Positions 24,110 through 36,031 of a DNA stretch of 64,000 nt are shown piece after piece. This stretch comes from Nymphaea colorata (lineage: Eukaryota > Streptophyta > Magnoliopsida > Nymphaeales > Nymphaeaceae), in NCBI RefSeq assembly GCF_008831285.2, contig NC_045149.1, positions 498,001 through 562,000 of the forward strand. Reading direction: 5' to 3'. Made by a program: the position numbers and the translations under genes. The notes under the pieces are model-generated. The model saw only the letters and a program-made list of their open reading frames with translations, did no database searches and was not told the DNA's origin. Numbering within the stretch: position 1 is the stretch's first letter; every line of letters starts with the position of its first letter.

Positions 24110-24467
24110 GCAAAAATCAGACACCTATGTTAAAGAATAGAAACCAGACCCTTTGATTTTGATTTCAACAATCATTTTAAATATAATATGAATATCTTCA
24201 TATATTTATAAAGATTATTTTGATATAAAACATGCTCAGAATTCAATTTGTTTTAATGAAAATATTGATTCTTTTAGTATCTGTTCATTTTTTTTTATGA
24301 AAACACCACTAAAGTCTAACAAATGATCAACTTAGTATTTATTTTGCATCAGCTCAATCTTAAGATCATGTCAATATGGTTGGATTGCAAAGAAAAGAAT
24401 ACTTTAAAAATCAAAATCATAGGGCCTAATTTTTACCACTAACACTAGGTGCCTTGCTTTTACCAAC

Positions 24468-25527
<1,060 letters not shown>

Positions 25528-27563
25528 ATGAGCCGCTGCGGCCTCTTCTTCTTCCTTCTCTTCCTCCTTGCCACTTCCACCTCGTACGCCTTTCCGCCCA
25601 TCCTCGGGCTTGACTCCTTCTTCTCCAACCAGCTCCTGCGTGACCCGAATGCCGTTAACGACTCCTTCAGCTTCCTCCCTCCCTCTCTCCGTCGATCTCT
25701 TTCTTCCACCTCCTTCTCCCACCTCCATGACTACCTCTCCTTCCTCTCCGACCTCACCGTGGCTGTCCACGTCGACCTCACCCTCGTTGGCTTCCCCCCA
25801 TCCGTGTCCAACGACCACCTGTCCGGGTTTCTCTCCGCCGCTCACGATGCCGACGAATTCTCCGTCATCGCCTCCTCCTTCCTGCCGGAAACTCACCGTC
25901 TCGCCGTGAAGCATCGACTCCAGGTTGGGTTCGTGCCGGCAGCATCACCGTCGCTCGAGGTTGCTATCCAAGACGCTATCCGCCGTCACATCGACTCCTC
26001 AGCCTCCACCATGCGGTTCCCCTCCGCCCTCCATGCCGTTCCATTCCACGTTGTCGATCGGATCATCGGCGAGGACTTCGCTAAGCGGAAACAGAAACTG
26101 GGTTACACAATGTATCTACTGAATTTGAGCCCTAGCTCGAAGCCTTATGCGTACACGTCGAACCAGAACGACGACTCGCTGGCGTTCTCGCGGTGTCTGG
26201 GGACGGTGTGGATGGCGAACGAGAGGTACATGTGGGTGGATCTCGCTGCAGGTCCAGTGAATTACGGGCCATCGATTTCCGGCGATGGACTCATTGCTCC
26301 TGGCGAGTTCCACCCCTTGGCGGCCCTTCACGGCCGGCCTAAGTCGGAGAAGGCTTTCTTTGCGGACGTCGCCTCTTTGATCTGGAGCGCGTACCGATCC
26401 TTGCTGGTGCCTTCACTCAGGATACCTGTCTTTTTTGAGGAGAATTTGATCGTTCGTTTTGTTCACGTCTTTGAGTCGGAGACGAAGGATCCTCGCGGCC
26501 TGGATTTTCAAACAATTGAGAAGGCGTTCATCGATGAGGCACGAAGTGGCGGTATGTTGTTGGGCCGTCAGAAACTGAAGTTCGAGAAGTACGAGGTGAA
26601 ACTCTCAAGCTGTGCTATCTGCTCGTTCGCCGTCTCAAAGGCGATGAATTCTTACACTTCACGGTTCCTGTTCGAAAACTACACCTTGATCGTGAACGAA
26701 TACCTGGATTCGAAGAGCTTGCACGATATCATATCGAGATCCGGGGAGGAATTGAAGCGGTCCGCTGGAGTGCCTCCCGTCGATGAAGAATTGGGCAGAA
26801 TTATTCCTGTTTACGTGTTTGACCTCGAGTTCGATAAGCTGTTGATGCTTGATCGCTACCATCAAGCTGTCGCATTCAAGGATATGGTCATTGCCGTGAG
26901 GACTCGGGGCTCGCAGAGCGTCAGTGACTACAGCTGCAATGGCCGCCATGTGATTGTTCAAGCTCGTGAACTTGAGAGATCGATTGTTGGTTCCATTCTT
27001 CAGAGCATGTGGGGAGTATCCCCTACCCATATAACATGGAGTCCTCGTCATAACAGTACTCTAATTGACTACACTTGGAGCATAGGGCAGACGCCATTTG
27101 GCCCCTTTTCGGATCTTCACTCCCTCTCCTTCGTTCAGAAGGATGCTGCCAGGAGGAACGTCCTTCTTACGACGTTGAATTATACAATAACAAGCGCAAT
27201 TGATGTGCTTGATGCGGTTGCGAGATACGGGGGGAGAAGAAACTTCTAAAGATGAACAACTTTGTTGAGTTTGTGCAAAGGTGGAATGTGCTAAAGTACA
27301 AAATTGAGAGGACAATATCCGCCATCTCCCATCTTGATTTTGAAACTGCCTTGTTTTTCACGAAGGCCTCAGATCATGACCTGTATGCTATCCACACGCT
27401 GGTTTATCAGGCCTCACAAGAACTGGAGGCTTCCCTTGATTGTTTCAAGGATCCACCGTTCCCATGGGTATCCGTTGGCTCGAGCATGATGATTTTCTCT
27501 GCTTTGTTGTATGCTTACCTAAGAAGGGATACGATCTTCAGGAGCAAAAGAAAACAATTTTGA
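25528..27563 (+). CDS. Uncharacterised plant signal-peptide/transmembrane protein, with an apparent 1-nt frameshift
   Basis: Resembles the plant single-pass membrane protein family represented by Arabidopsis At3g28720 (function unknown; family recalled, not searched). Residues 1-20 form a hydrophobic signal peptide (MSRCGLFFFLLFLLATSTSY) and the rest is predicted lumenal or extracellular. The first frame (25528-27249, 573 codons) stops at 27247, just after RYGGRRNF. The conserved C-terminus continues at once in another frame (27252-27563): VEFVQRWNVLKYKIERTI, SAISHLDFETALFF, ASQELEASLDCFKDPPFPW, a hydrophobic segment (MMIFSALLYAY) and a basic tail ending KRKQF. A six-G run at 27229-27234 lies just before the break, and one extra G there would join the frames into roughly 680 residues. 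The start has a good context (aaaaATGAG). The 5' half is strongly GC-rich. No introns are needed. Confidence 0.85.
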
Positions 27564-28196
27564 TGTGCATCACAGCCTGTGCTTCGCTTGTCAATCCGGT
27601 AAGCAATTAAATTTAAGCGGCGGATTTTGGTCTTTTTGTGAAAGTATTCTTGCCCCAAAGCTGTTCGCAAGTACTGTACGAGATTTTGCATTGGGTTGTC
27701 TTCTTTCTTTGCCTTGTCAACCTTTTGCATTGCATTGAGAGTATGCTTTGTTCCCTGAATGGCAATATCATCTTGGTAGATGTTGCACTTTGGTCTACTT
27801 GTCTATGCAATGCTTTGGTCTACTATCTACTTTGGTCATGATCGATGAGGAGCATAATGTACTACATGTTTTCCGGGATGTTCTCATCTAGCTAGATTTG
27901 TGTTGCCAAACTGTTATTTGCTTGTGCTGTTGAAAGTCTAACTTTTAGAGTCTTAATCCATCCTTCCAATATTTTTATTGTCCATTTTATAAATGATAAT
28001 TTCATATGAAGACAGGCATATACAAATGCTTAGACACATGATTATATCTTCCCTAAATGGCATTTGTATGACCATCGCTTGGATGTGTTTGTTGAGAACT
28101 TGAGATTGAAAACAATATTTTCCTGTAGCTTGACTGGTTTTGGATAGCAATGGCAGAGGACGTACATAGCAAATTAAATCAAAATTAGCAACATGC
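27564..28196. other. 3' flank of the transmembrane-protein gene
   Basis: T-rich 3' UTR and downstream DNA, no coding motif. The 5-bp CAACA at 28197-28201 is the left target duplication of the gypsy element. Confidence 0.5.
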
Positions 28197-28201
28197 CAAC
28201 A

Positions 28202-28437
28202 TGTTAGCCGTTGGCTAACAAGGGCCGTGAGGGAGGAAAGAGAAGAGAAGAGGGAATGAGAGAGAGAAAGGCAATAAAAAACCATGCTTAATTAGGCCAA
28301 ATCTCAAGCTTAAGTACAAGTAATAACTGGTTCGGACTGGACCGACTCTTACTGATCCATACTGGAAACGTCAAATAACAAGACCTAGTAGAAATAAACT
28401 CATTCTGTCTCCCACGATCCCTAGATGGATCGTAACA
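28202..28437 (-). repeat. 3' LTR of gypsy element E
   Basis: 236 bp. On the - strand it starts TGTTACGATCC and ends ..GGCTAACA. The outer end is a small hairpin (gttagcc..ggctaac, 28203-28219). The inner 46 bp match 33307-33352 at about nine bases in ten. Confidence 0.75.
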
Positions 28438-28440
28438 AAT

Positions 28441-28452
28441 ACTCCCCCCTTT
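28441..28452 (-). other. Polypurine tract of gypsy element E
   Basis: The - strand reads aaaggggggagt three bases before the 3' LTR. The chromodomain reading frame ends just upstream. Confidence 0.75.
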
Positions 28453-31400
28453 AATAACACCTTGTCGTCAAGGTGTGAACGATGGAAACCGCTTCTGTAT
28501 GTCCTCCGAATCTTCCCATGAAGCTGGTAACTCCTCCTCGGAGAGCCACTCAATCAGCCACTGTACCATCCACTTTTCATTCGCCTTGAGTCGTCGTACT
28601 CCTACTCGACGTAGGGGTTGTATACCAAAAGGGGTCGCCAAGGCGGGCGACTGCTACAACTTCTCCTTCTGTCGGTGGCTTGAGGCAAGCTTGGAGTTTG
28701 GAAACATGAAAGACCGAATGTATGGTGCTGCCCAATGGTAATTGCAGTTCGTAGGCAAGATTACCGACCCTCTTTAAAATCTGATAAGGACCAACATACC
28801 TTGACAGCAACTTAGTTTGGCCTGCCCCTCGCATTCCTAGCAGCCGTTGGGGGGGCCGTCTTAGGAAAACCCATTCCCCTTCTTGAAATTGAAGTGCTCG
28901 ATGATGGCGGTTGTACTGGATTATCATGCAATTCCGTGCTGCTGACAGGTGTTCTTTTATATCCTTAAGAATCACATCGCGACACTTCAACTCCGTATCA
29001 ACCAACTCATCTCGTGCTGTCCCCAACTGATATCGACGAATAGTAGGAGGAGGGCGCCTGTAGCCTACCTCAAAAGGGGTGGTGTTCGTGGATGTATGCC
29101 AACTTGTATTGTAAGCGAACTCTGCTCATGATAGATAGTTGACCCAGGTTTTGGGACGCCCCCACAAAGCATCTCAAATAAGTCTCAAGGCTTCGGTTTA
29201 CGACCTCTGTCTGCCCATCCGTTTGCGGATGATACGCGGTACTCATCTTAAGTTGAGTCCCCTGTAGTTTAAAATACTACTGCCAAAAAAACTAAAGAAA
29301 ATCGAGTCACAGTCACTTACAATGGAGCGTGGCATACCGTGAAGCTTCCCCACTTGCTCTTGAAAGGTCTGCGCTACTGTTTTGGCTGAAAAAGGGTGTG
29401 CAAGCGCTATGAAGTGGGCATATTTGGAGATATAACAGATTTTTCCCGAGTGGGGTACCCTCGATGATCCATGTATATGTCTTCCCAAATTTGCTCGAGA
29501 AGAGGAAGTGGCTGTAAAAGCCAGCATGTCGAGTGGTCTCATACTTATTGCGTTGACATACATCACATTGTCGCACATAATCCCGCACGGTGCGCTTCAT
29601 TCTTGCCCAGAAAAACGCCGTCCTTAAACGCCGATAAGTCCCTTCTACTCATTCATGGCCTGCGCTTTTTGAGTCATGATAATGTGAGATTAAAATACCT
29701 GGCAGGGCTGTCCCGGGCGGGATATATACCCGACTATGGAAGTAGAGGTAAGGAAGGTGTCACTCGTAACCATACCGTCTCGTAGGATTCTGTAGAAGGT
29801 CGGTTCGTATTCTTTGCACTGACACTGTTGACTGGTGGACGTGCTGAATGCCTGTTCAAATGTTGCACTGAATGGCCGATAAAGTCCAGAAGCCGTGACC
29901 CTCCTGCACCTGTCGAGAGAGACTGTCTGCTGTCGGGTTTTCTTTCCCGCTGCGATGCCTAATCTCAAAATCAAAACTGAGCAGTTTCATCACTCAACGC
30001 TGCACCGCCGGTACCAATGTTTTCTACTGTAGACAGTAACGCAGGCTGTGATGGTTCGTGAGCACCACAAATTTCTTACCCAACAAATAATGCTGTCATC
30101 TAAGAACCGCCAATACCATAGCAATGAGTTCGTGCTCGTAGGCTGATTTGCTGCTGAACGTGTGTCCCATGGTGCAACTGAAAAATGCTATCGGATATTG
30201 GTCTTGGCTCAAAACTCGGATGCATCCGTCTCTATTTCAAACTGCATAGTGAAGTCGAGCATGCGTAGGACCGACGCTGACATGGTAGCCTCTTTGAGTT
30301 TGGCAAATGCTTCCTCAGCTTGGTCAGACTATCGAAACTGATCCTTTTTGGTGAGATGTGTCAAAGGTGCTGCGATACTGCCAAAGTTGCGCACGAACTT
30401 ACGGTAATAACTAGCCAATCCAAGGAAACCACGTAATTCTCTAACCGACCAAGGAATGGCCCAGTTGCGCACTGCCAGGACTTTATCATCTTCCATCTTC
30501 ACGCAACCCTTGCCAATCACATGGCCGAGGTAAGTGACTTCACTCATTCCGAACGAGCACTTGGAAAGTCTGGTGTGAAGGGTGTGCTGTCATTTGCACT
30601 AATGCGCTTCTTCATCTGCATTAAAGACAAGGATGTCATCAAAGAAGACCAGTACGAACCTGTGCAGGTGCGGTCGGAAGATATCATTCATGAGAGACTG
30701 GAACGTCGCAGGAGCGTTCGTGAGGCTGAATGGCATCACTCAGAACTCATAATGCCCATTCCGGGTTAAAAAAGCTGTTTTAGGGGCATTCTGTGGTGCG
30801 ATCCGTATCTGATGATACCCGACGCGAAGATCCAATTTCGAAAATAGGGCTGCACCCCTGAGTGCATCAATGAGGTCTTCCACAATAGGGATGGGGTAGC
30901 GATCTTTTATCGTTATAGCATTCAAGGCGTGGTAGTCTACACAGAACCGCCAATTGCCATCCTTCTTGCGAACAAGGAGCGCAAGAGACGCAAAAAGGCT
31001 GCGACTAGGTTGGATGGTTGCAGCTCTATGTAGTGGTCATAGGCGCATGGAGGAGGTAATCCCTGGCGAACATCGAACACATCTGAAAACTCCTCCAGCA
31101 GGGTAGGTAGTCGCGCATCTGTGAGGGTGGGGCCTGGCCTCTCTTTCCCCATGGCGCTGGTCATGAGTAGCACGTACGAAGCGGCTGCCCCATGTAGCAT
31201 CTTGGACGTGGCGGTCCCTTGGACTGGTTGTCTTGGAGTAGCCGACGGGGTTAGGTGTCTCCCATCCGGTTGTGTAACATGCATTTTCATGTTAACGAAG
31301 TCCCACACCACTTTGCCCAGCCCCTTCAGCCAGTGGATGCCCAGGACGAGGTCTGCTCCCGCCATGACTAGTGTATACAACTGTACCGAGAACCCATGAC

Positions 31401-31557
31401 CCTGTATCTCCAATTTCTCATCGGTGCACCGCCCTTGACATTTTAGGGTACTTCCATCTCCCACGACCACATCAAACATGGGCTGATGGTTAATTGTACA
31501 CCCCAAGGTTCTAGCGGATTTCTCACAAATGAAGTTATGTGTGGACCTGGTATCCAC
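28453..31557 (-). pseudogene. Gypsy chromovirus pol (protease, RT, RNase H, integrase, chromodomain)
   Basis: From high to low coordinate. Aspartic-protease-like domain (31557-30937): STHNFICEKSA and GIHWLKGLGKVVWDF; the catalytic triad position reads DTR. RT: DRYPIPIVEDLIDAL near 30910, KLDLRVGYHQIRI near 30850, FFDDILVF near 30630 (the FxDD active site is kept), YLGHVIGKG near 30530. Thumb and RNase H: FLGLASYYRKFVRNF near 30420, then a degraded RNase H to about 30000. Integrase: RQCDVCQRNKYETTRHAG near 29560. C-terminal integrase region: LSRYVGPYQILKRVGNLAYE near 28780. A chromodomain-like end (EWLSEEELPASWED near 28530) leads into the PPT. Stops and frameshifts break it into at least seven frames. 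Confidence 0.88.
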
Positions 31558-31697
31558 TAGTACGCTGACCTTTCGACCTCAGAGACGGCCCTCAACGCTC
31601 ATCAACTGTGGTACTTCGTGACCTGATAAAGCATGGAGGGATATTTCGGGCGGCTGAGCGAGCTCCACTTTACCTTGCTCCTGTTCGCCAAGAGTCT
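31480..31697. repeat. Copy 2 of a 210-bp duplicated gypsy segment
   Basis: Nearly identical to 32110-32330: both run from caagg(t/c)tctagcggatttc to gagtctccgcca(g/a)gg. The two copies bracket the chloroplast-derived insert. Confidence 0.9.
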
Positions 31698-31794
31698 CCG
31701 CCAGGGACTGAAGGGGTTGGAGATGGATAAATAGACACATCCCATTGCACTGATCGGGGGGTGGTCGTAGTGACTGTGGGGGTCGGAGTCCAAG

Positions 31795-32112
31795 AAGTGA
31801 GTTATTTATACCAAGCATTCTTCTTATGGCTAGATCCCGTGGAAAAAGAATTTCACGTTCTTCCTTTCGTTTTCGAGAAGGAAAGATTAGGGAAATCCTA
31901 TTGATTGCTGCTTTCTCCAGACCTCCGGGAAAAACATGAAAAAAAGGCTCGAATGGTACGATCCCTCCGTCACCCCTTTCATTCTGGGGTGATCTCGTAG
32001 TTCTTGGTTTGTGAAGATGCGTTGTTAGGTGCTCCATTTTCCCCATTGAGGCCGAACCTAAACCTGTGCTCGAGAGATAGCTGTCCATACACTGATAAGG
32101 GATGTATGGATT
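31795..32112. other. Chloroplast-derived insert (NUPT) inside gypsy element E
   Basis: The stretch ending gatagctgtccatacactga then taagggatgtatgg, preceded by gaggccgaacctaaacctgt and further left by tggctagatcccgtgg, matches what I know of the chloroplast inverted-repeat spacer near trnV-GAC and rrn16. Recognition is from memory, and both ends are approximate. Plastid similarity appears to stop where 32113 resumes gypsy sequence. The open frame at 31579-32118 (- strand) simply runs through it. Confidence 0.72.
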
Positions 32113-32330
32113 GTACACTCCAAGGCTCTAGCGGATTTCTCACAAATGAAGTTATGTGTGGACCCGGTATACACTAGTACGTTGACCTTTCGACCTCAGA
32201 GCCGGCCCTCAACGCGCATCAACTGTGGTACTTGGTGACCCAATAAGGCATGGAAGGAATTTCGGGCGGCTGAGCGAGCTCCACTTCACCTTGCTCCGTT
32301 CGCCAAGAGTCTCCGCCAAGGCGTCCTCAC
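32110..32330. repeat. Copy 1 of the 210-bp duplicated gypsy segment
   Basis: Partner of 31480-31697. It lies on the gag-proximal side, directly after the zinc-knuckle region. Confidence 0.9.
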
Positions 32331-32786
32331 CCTCTTCCTCAACTAAGTACATGTGAAGTCGTCTACAGGCGTGTCGCGGTGTCCATGGTTGGTCACAGTA
32401 AAAGCAAATATTTTGACGCCGTTTTTCACGTATATGTTCTGGAGTAACGCGGCGAATAATAGGGTGGCTTGTTGGTTTGCCTGTGTTCGCCCGGCCTAGT
32501 GGTACCTCTGAGCTCGCAGCGGTTGCGCCATGAGGACGAACGACGGTCGCCCCTCGCCCGAGGCTCTGATATCAATGCTGCTTCTCCTCCACCATACGAG
32601 CTATGGCAAAACAATCATGCAGGTTGAGGGGTCACATTCCTTGCACCTCAAAACGATTCTCGTCCTTGAGTCCTCCAACAAAGGCACCGATTAAGGCTTT
32701 CATGGGCCATCCCCGCACCATATTGCTCAGTTCTTCGAAACACTCTTGGTAGTCGACGACCGACCCCGTGACTTATTTTGGAGAGC
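32331..32786 (-). pseudogene. Gypsy gag C-terminal fragment with zinc knuckle
   Basis: The - strand encodes SVVDYQECFEELSNMVRGW and ALIGAFVGGLKDENRFEVQG (about 32760-32640), the retrotransposon gag core, then after a gap CFYCDQPWTPRHAC near 32400, the CX2C..H..C zinc knuckle usual in plant chromoviruses. A stop occurs after EVQGM. The N-terminal gag, leader and PBS are missing: the sequence changes abruptly at about 32787 to copia LTR. Confidence 0.82.
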
Positions 32787-32789
32787 TCT

Positions 32790-33075
32790 TGGTTGTAGTT
32801 GTAGAAACACGAACACGGAGAAAAAGAATACGAAGAACACGAACACGGAGAAAAAGAATACGAAGAACACGATGTAACGTGGAAAAACCCTCAACAAGAG
32901 GAAAAAAACCACGGGTGAGGAGGAGCTGGTTGCCCACTAGACTCTCTCTCTCTTAAGATTTCATTACTCATAAGGATTAGGGTTACACGACTTAAGTAAT
33001 GCCCAACAAGGGCTACAAGATGGATCGGGTATGGATCTGGACCCGGTCCCGAGACCCGTCTAACATACTTCAACA
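32790..33075 (-). repeat. LTR of copia fragment D
   Basis: About 286 bp with TG at 32790 and ..CAACA at 33075. It includes a 30-bp tandem duplication at 32806-32865. The left boundary is inferred. Confidence 0.6.
32806..32865. repeat. 30-bp tandem duplication
   Basis: aacacgaacacggagaaaaa plus gaatacgaag present twice in tandem. Confidence 0.95.
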
Positions 33076-33306
33076 CTCCCCCACAAGTTGGGCATACATA
33101 TCAAACATGCCCAACTTGGATACATTCCTCTCGAACAAAGTCAAGGATAGAGCCTTCGTCAGAACATCGGCGATTTGGTCTTCAGACTTCATGTAAGGTA
33201 GGATTAATTCCTTAGCATCAATCTTTTCACGAATGAAGTAACGGTCAATCTCAACATGCTTTGTTCTGTCGTGTAGAACAGGGTTGTTGGCTAAATAACA
33301 AAGTTG

Positions 33307-33352
33307 AAATAAACTCCTTCTGCCTCCCACGATCCCCATATGGATCGTAACA
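33307..33352 (-). repeat. 5' LTR stub of gypsy element E
   Basis: Matches 28392-28437 (ctcccacgatcc..atggatcgtaaca) and ends exactly at the right target duplication. The remaining ~190 bp of the LTR are absent. Confidence 0.8.
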
Positions 33353-33357
33353 CAACA

Positions 33358-33959
33358 TGAGGTCTTTCTTTTCAAATCGTTATGGGGAGCTTTTAGCAAT
33401 ATTCAGGAGCTTTTGATACAATTTCCTGCAAATATGTCTGAGATAAACCTGCCTTCATAAGTGAAGTTCATTGGTTTCATTTGGTATCTATGTAGCTGCT
33501 GGCTAGATGTACAGGGCGCTTCCACACATTGTACATATAAATCTGGTCTGGGTATTTCATTTAGACAATAGAATTGAGTCGCTTATTCATCTTTTAGTCT
33601 TTTACCATAACATGCTCATTTGGAAAGATCAATTCAGACAATTGTGAGGAGTTCGGTTAGCTTTTAGAAGTTTTTGGATAGTTCCGGTTTAAGTATCATT
33701 GGTAATAATTGTTTTGTGATTCCGTTATATCAGGTTGATATGAATATCTAAACTGTTAAATTGCCTTGCACCCGTCCCACAGGTGCGGGTGCAGCAATTT
33801 TCAGAAAAGACTTAGTCAGCAGGTGTGGCCAAGATAGATACATGCACACACAATTATCCCCAAACAAGGAAGTTTTCAATTAACAAGGTATCATTTATCC
33901 ATGATTCAATGGAAAATAATAATTGTTACATAACTAAGCAATCAAGTAATATAGTTTTT
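33358..33959. other. Intergenic, no gene
   Basis: AT-rich DNA between gypsy element E and the hAT relic. It contains an 8-bp inverted repeat (tgcacccg..cgggtgca) at about 33767-33793. No coding motif. Confidence 0.45.
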
Positions 33960-34093
33960 AGCTTGGAATCAACCTCATTAGAATCATATTTATGATTCTT
34001 CTATTGTCCCATTAATATCTTTGAGGCTTTCAATGTCAACAATAAAGTCATCAAAAGAAGGAATAACAGTTTAGACTAATCCCATGTTAACAT
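33960..34093 (-). pseudogene. hAT relic 2, C-terminal tail (cut off by copia C)
   Basis: The - strand gives an acidic tail (IPSFDDFIVDIESLKDINGT) that continues the reading interrupted at 44370 by element C. It is assigned to the hAT relic because the two sides share the AACAT target duplication of C. On its own this piece would be unrecognisable. Confidence 0.45.
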
Positions 34094-34279
34094 TGTTACA
34101 GCCGGCAGCCTTAGAGAGAGAAACATACCTTCATTCACTAACCCTAATCTCCATAATAAAGAGATTAGGGTTGAAGAGAGATTTACAAAGTACATCAACA
34201 GAGGAATGTTTAAAGAGACCTCCTAACTATTAAATATTGCAAAGAACCACCTAGAAACATAAACTCTTCTAATTCAACA
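34094..34279 (-). repeat. 3' LTR of copia element C
   Basis: 186 bp. Differs from 44177-44369 by about half a dozen substitutions and one small indel. Confidence 0.92.
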
Positions 34280-34291
34280 CTTTCCTTCAAG
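34280..34291 (-). other. Polypurine tract of element C
   Basis: The - strand reads cttgaaggaaag, directly before the LTR start TGTTGAATTAG. Confidence 0.8.
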
Positions 34292-35937
34292 CTGGAGCAT
34301 ACATATTAAACATGATCAGCTTGTTACAACGTCTAGAAAAATCACCAATAGGGAGAGCTTTGGTGAAGATATCTGCAGTTTGATCTTTTGAAGGGACATG
34401 AATAGTGGCAATGGTTCCATCTTGAACGAGATCCCGAATGTAATGGCAGTCCACTTCAATATGTTTCGTTCTCTCATGGAAAACCGGATTGTTTACAATG
34501 TATGTGGTTGCTCGATTGTCACAATACATCTTCATGGGAAGCAGAATCGACACACTTAGGCTAGATAGCATGGATTTAGCCCAAGTCATTTCAGCGGCAG
34601 TTTAAGCCATAGCTCTGTACTTCTCCAGGATATAAGGTTGCCTCCCAAATACACATAATCCTGTGGTAGATTTCCTGTCTTCGATTGAGCCAGCATAGTC
34701 AGCATCACTATAGGCTTCCACTTCCAGGGTCTTGCCTTTTGTGAACAAAAGTCCTTTGCCAGGAGATGATTTCAGATATTTGACCACCATTAAAGCAGCA
34801 TCCCAATGAACTTTCTTGGGTCTTTTCATAAATTGACTTAGTTTTTCCATTGCAAAGCTAATGTTTGGTCTGGTCACAGTAACATAGAGGAGCTTTCCAA
34901 TAAGAGACCTGTATGATCGAGAATCGACTAATTCTGATTGGTCATCATGAAGATGTATGCGTGGATTCATAGGTAGATTGACCGGTTTAGCTCCTAGCAT
35001 CCCGGTGTCTTGCAATAAATTCATAACATACTTTCGTTGAGAGAGAACTACACCTTTCCTGTTGCGAGCCACCTCTATTCCCAAGAAATATCGTAGTTGA
35101 CCAAGATCTTTCGTCACAAAGTGTTTTTGAAGGAACAACTTTTTATCAGAAATTTCTTGATCGGAGTCACCTGTTAGGATAATATTATCAACATAAACCA
35201 CTAGAACAGTCATACCCTTGGAATTCTTCTTGATAAACAGAGAATGATTAAGAGGGGATCTCGCAAAGCCACACTTTGGGACTACCTCAGAGAACTTGTG
35301 AAACCATGCACGAGGACTCTGTTTGAGTCCATAAATAGCTTTTTTCAGTTTGCACTTTTCCATACTCCCCCTGTCGGTGGTTGTTGCATATTGATAGTCT
35401 CATCGAGATCAACGTACAAAAAAGCATTTTTGACATCAAGCTGATACATGTGCCAGTCATGGTGTACAGCCACAGAGATGATAAGACGATGGTCCCCAAC
35501 CAAGCAACAAGAGAGAAAGTCTCGAAGAAATCAACCCCGTAAGTCTGCGTGTAGCCCTTAGTAACCAACCGAGCTTTGTATCTTTCCATAGAACCATCAG
35601 AATTATATTTCACTGTGAATATCCACTTGGAGCCAACAATGTCAGAACCAGGAAGAGGATCAACAAGTTCCCAAGTGTTTCGCTGAACTAATGCATCCAT
35701 CTCATCTTGCATAGCTTGTTTCCATTGGGTACCTAATAAGACCTGTTGGTGACAAGTAGGAACTGCATGGGCCGCCAGAGCTTGAATAAACTGTTGCATA
35801 CTTTTACCAACACCGTAAGTAGAAACAAAATGAGATATAGGATGTAGAGTACATTGTCGCTTGCCTTTGCGAAGAGCAATAGGTAAGTCTTGACAGAGAT
35901 CAGATGGACTAGGTATACTCACTTCAGATGTACTTAC
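34287..35937 (-). pseudogene. Element C pol, 3' part (RT and RNase H)
   Basis: From 35937 down: the linker and RT start (ALVQRNTWELVDPLPG near 35680, GSKWIFTVKYNSDGSMER near 35630), [17 protein letters not shown] near 35340, then VVYVDNIILTGD near 35200, where the second catalytic aspartate of the usual YVDD is Asn. RNase H follows (YSDADYAGSIEDRKSTTG near 34700, CDNRATTYIVNNPVFHERTK near 34500, DQTADIFTKALP near 34370). Frameshifts occur around 35363 and 34600. The YVDN change alone would be expected to abolish reverse transcription. Confidence 0.9.
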
Positions 35938-35996
35938 TGATAGAAATCTAGCACCAATATCTGTAACCAGAAAACAGTACTCACGCAGGAAGATAG

Positions 35997-36031
<35 letters not shown>

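Larger units (their letters stand above)
32787..33306 (-). mobile_element. Copia 3'-end fragment D (RNase H end plus LTR)
   Basis: The - strand from 33306 encodes the copia RNase H tail (ANNPVLHDRTKHVEIDRYFI, then EDQIADVLTKALSLTLF) ending near 33080. Next comes a purine tract (gggggagt) and an LTR starting TGTTGAAGTATG at 33075. The LTR runs to about 32790. There is no copia 5' part. Both edges abut gypsy element E sequence directly. Confidence 0.82.
28202..33352 (-). mobile_element. Ty3/gypsy chromovirus E, chimeric
   Basis: Read on the - strand. The element is bounded by TG at 28202 and CA at 33352 and flanked by a perfect 5-bp duplication CAACA (28197-28201 and 33353-33357). The 3' LTR is 28202-28437. 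Of the 5' LTR only the first 46 bp (33307-33352) remain. Between that stub and the gag C-terminus lies a 0.5-kb patch of copia 3' end (32787-33306). The protease region holds a chloroplast-derived insert and a 210-bp duplication. Domain order is gag, protease, RT, RNase H, integrase, chromodomain, as in chromoviruses. Numerous stops show it is dead. Confidence 0.8.

Noticed and set aside
30625-30640. FFDD at the gypsy RT active site taken as a defect
   Set aside because: Many plant Ty3/gypsy RTs naturally have F-x-D-D here; both aspartates are present.
31579-32118. A 179-codon reverse-strand frame that looks like a novel gene
   Set aside because: It reads out of gypsy protease sequence through the chloroplast-derived insert and back into a duplicated gypsy segment; it is a read-through artefact.
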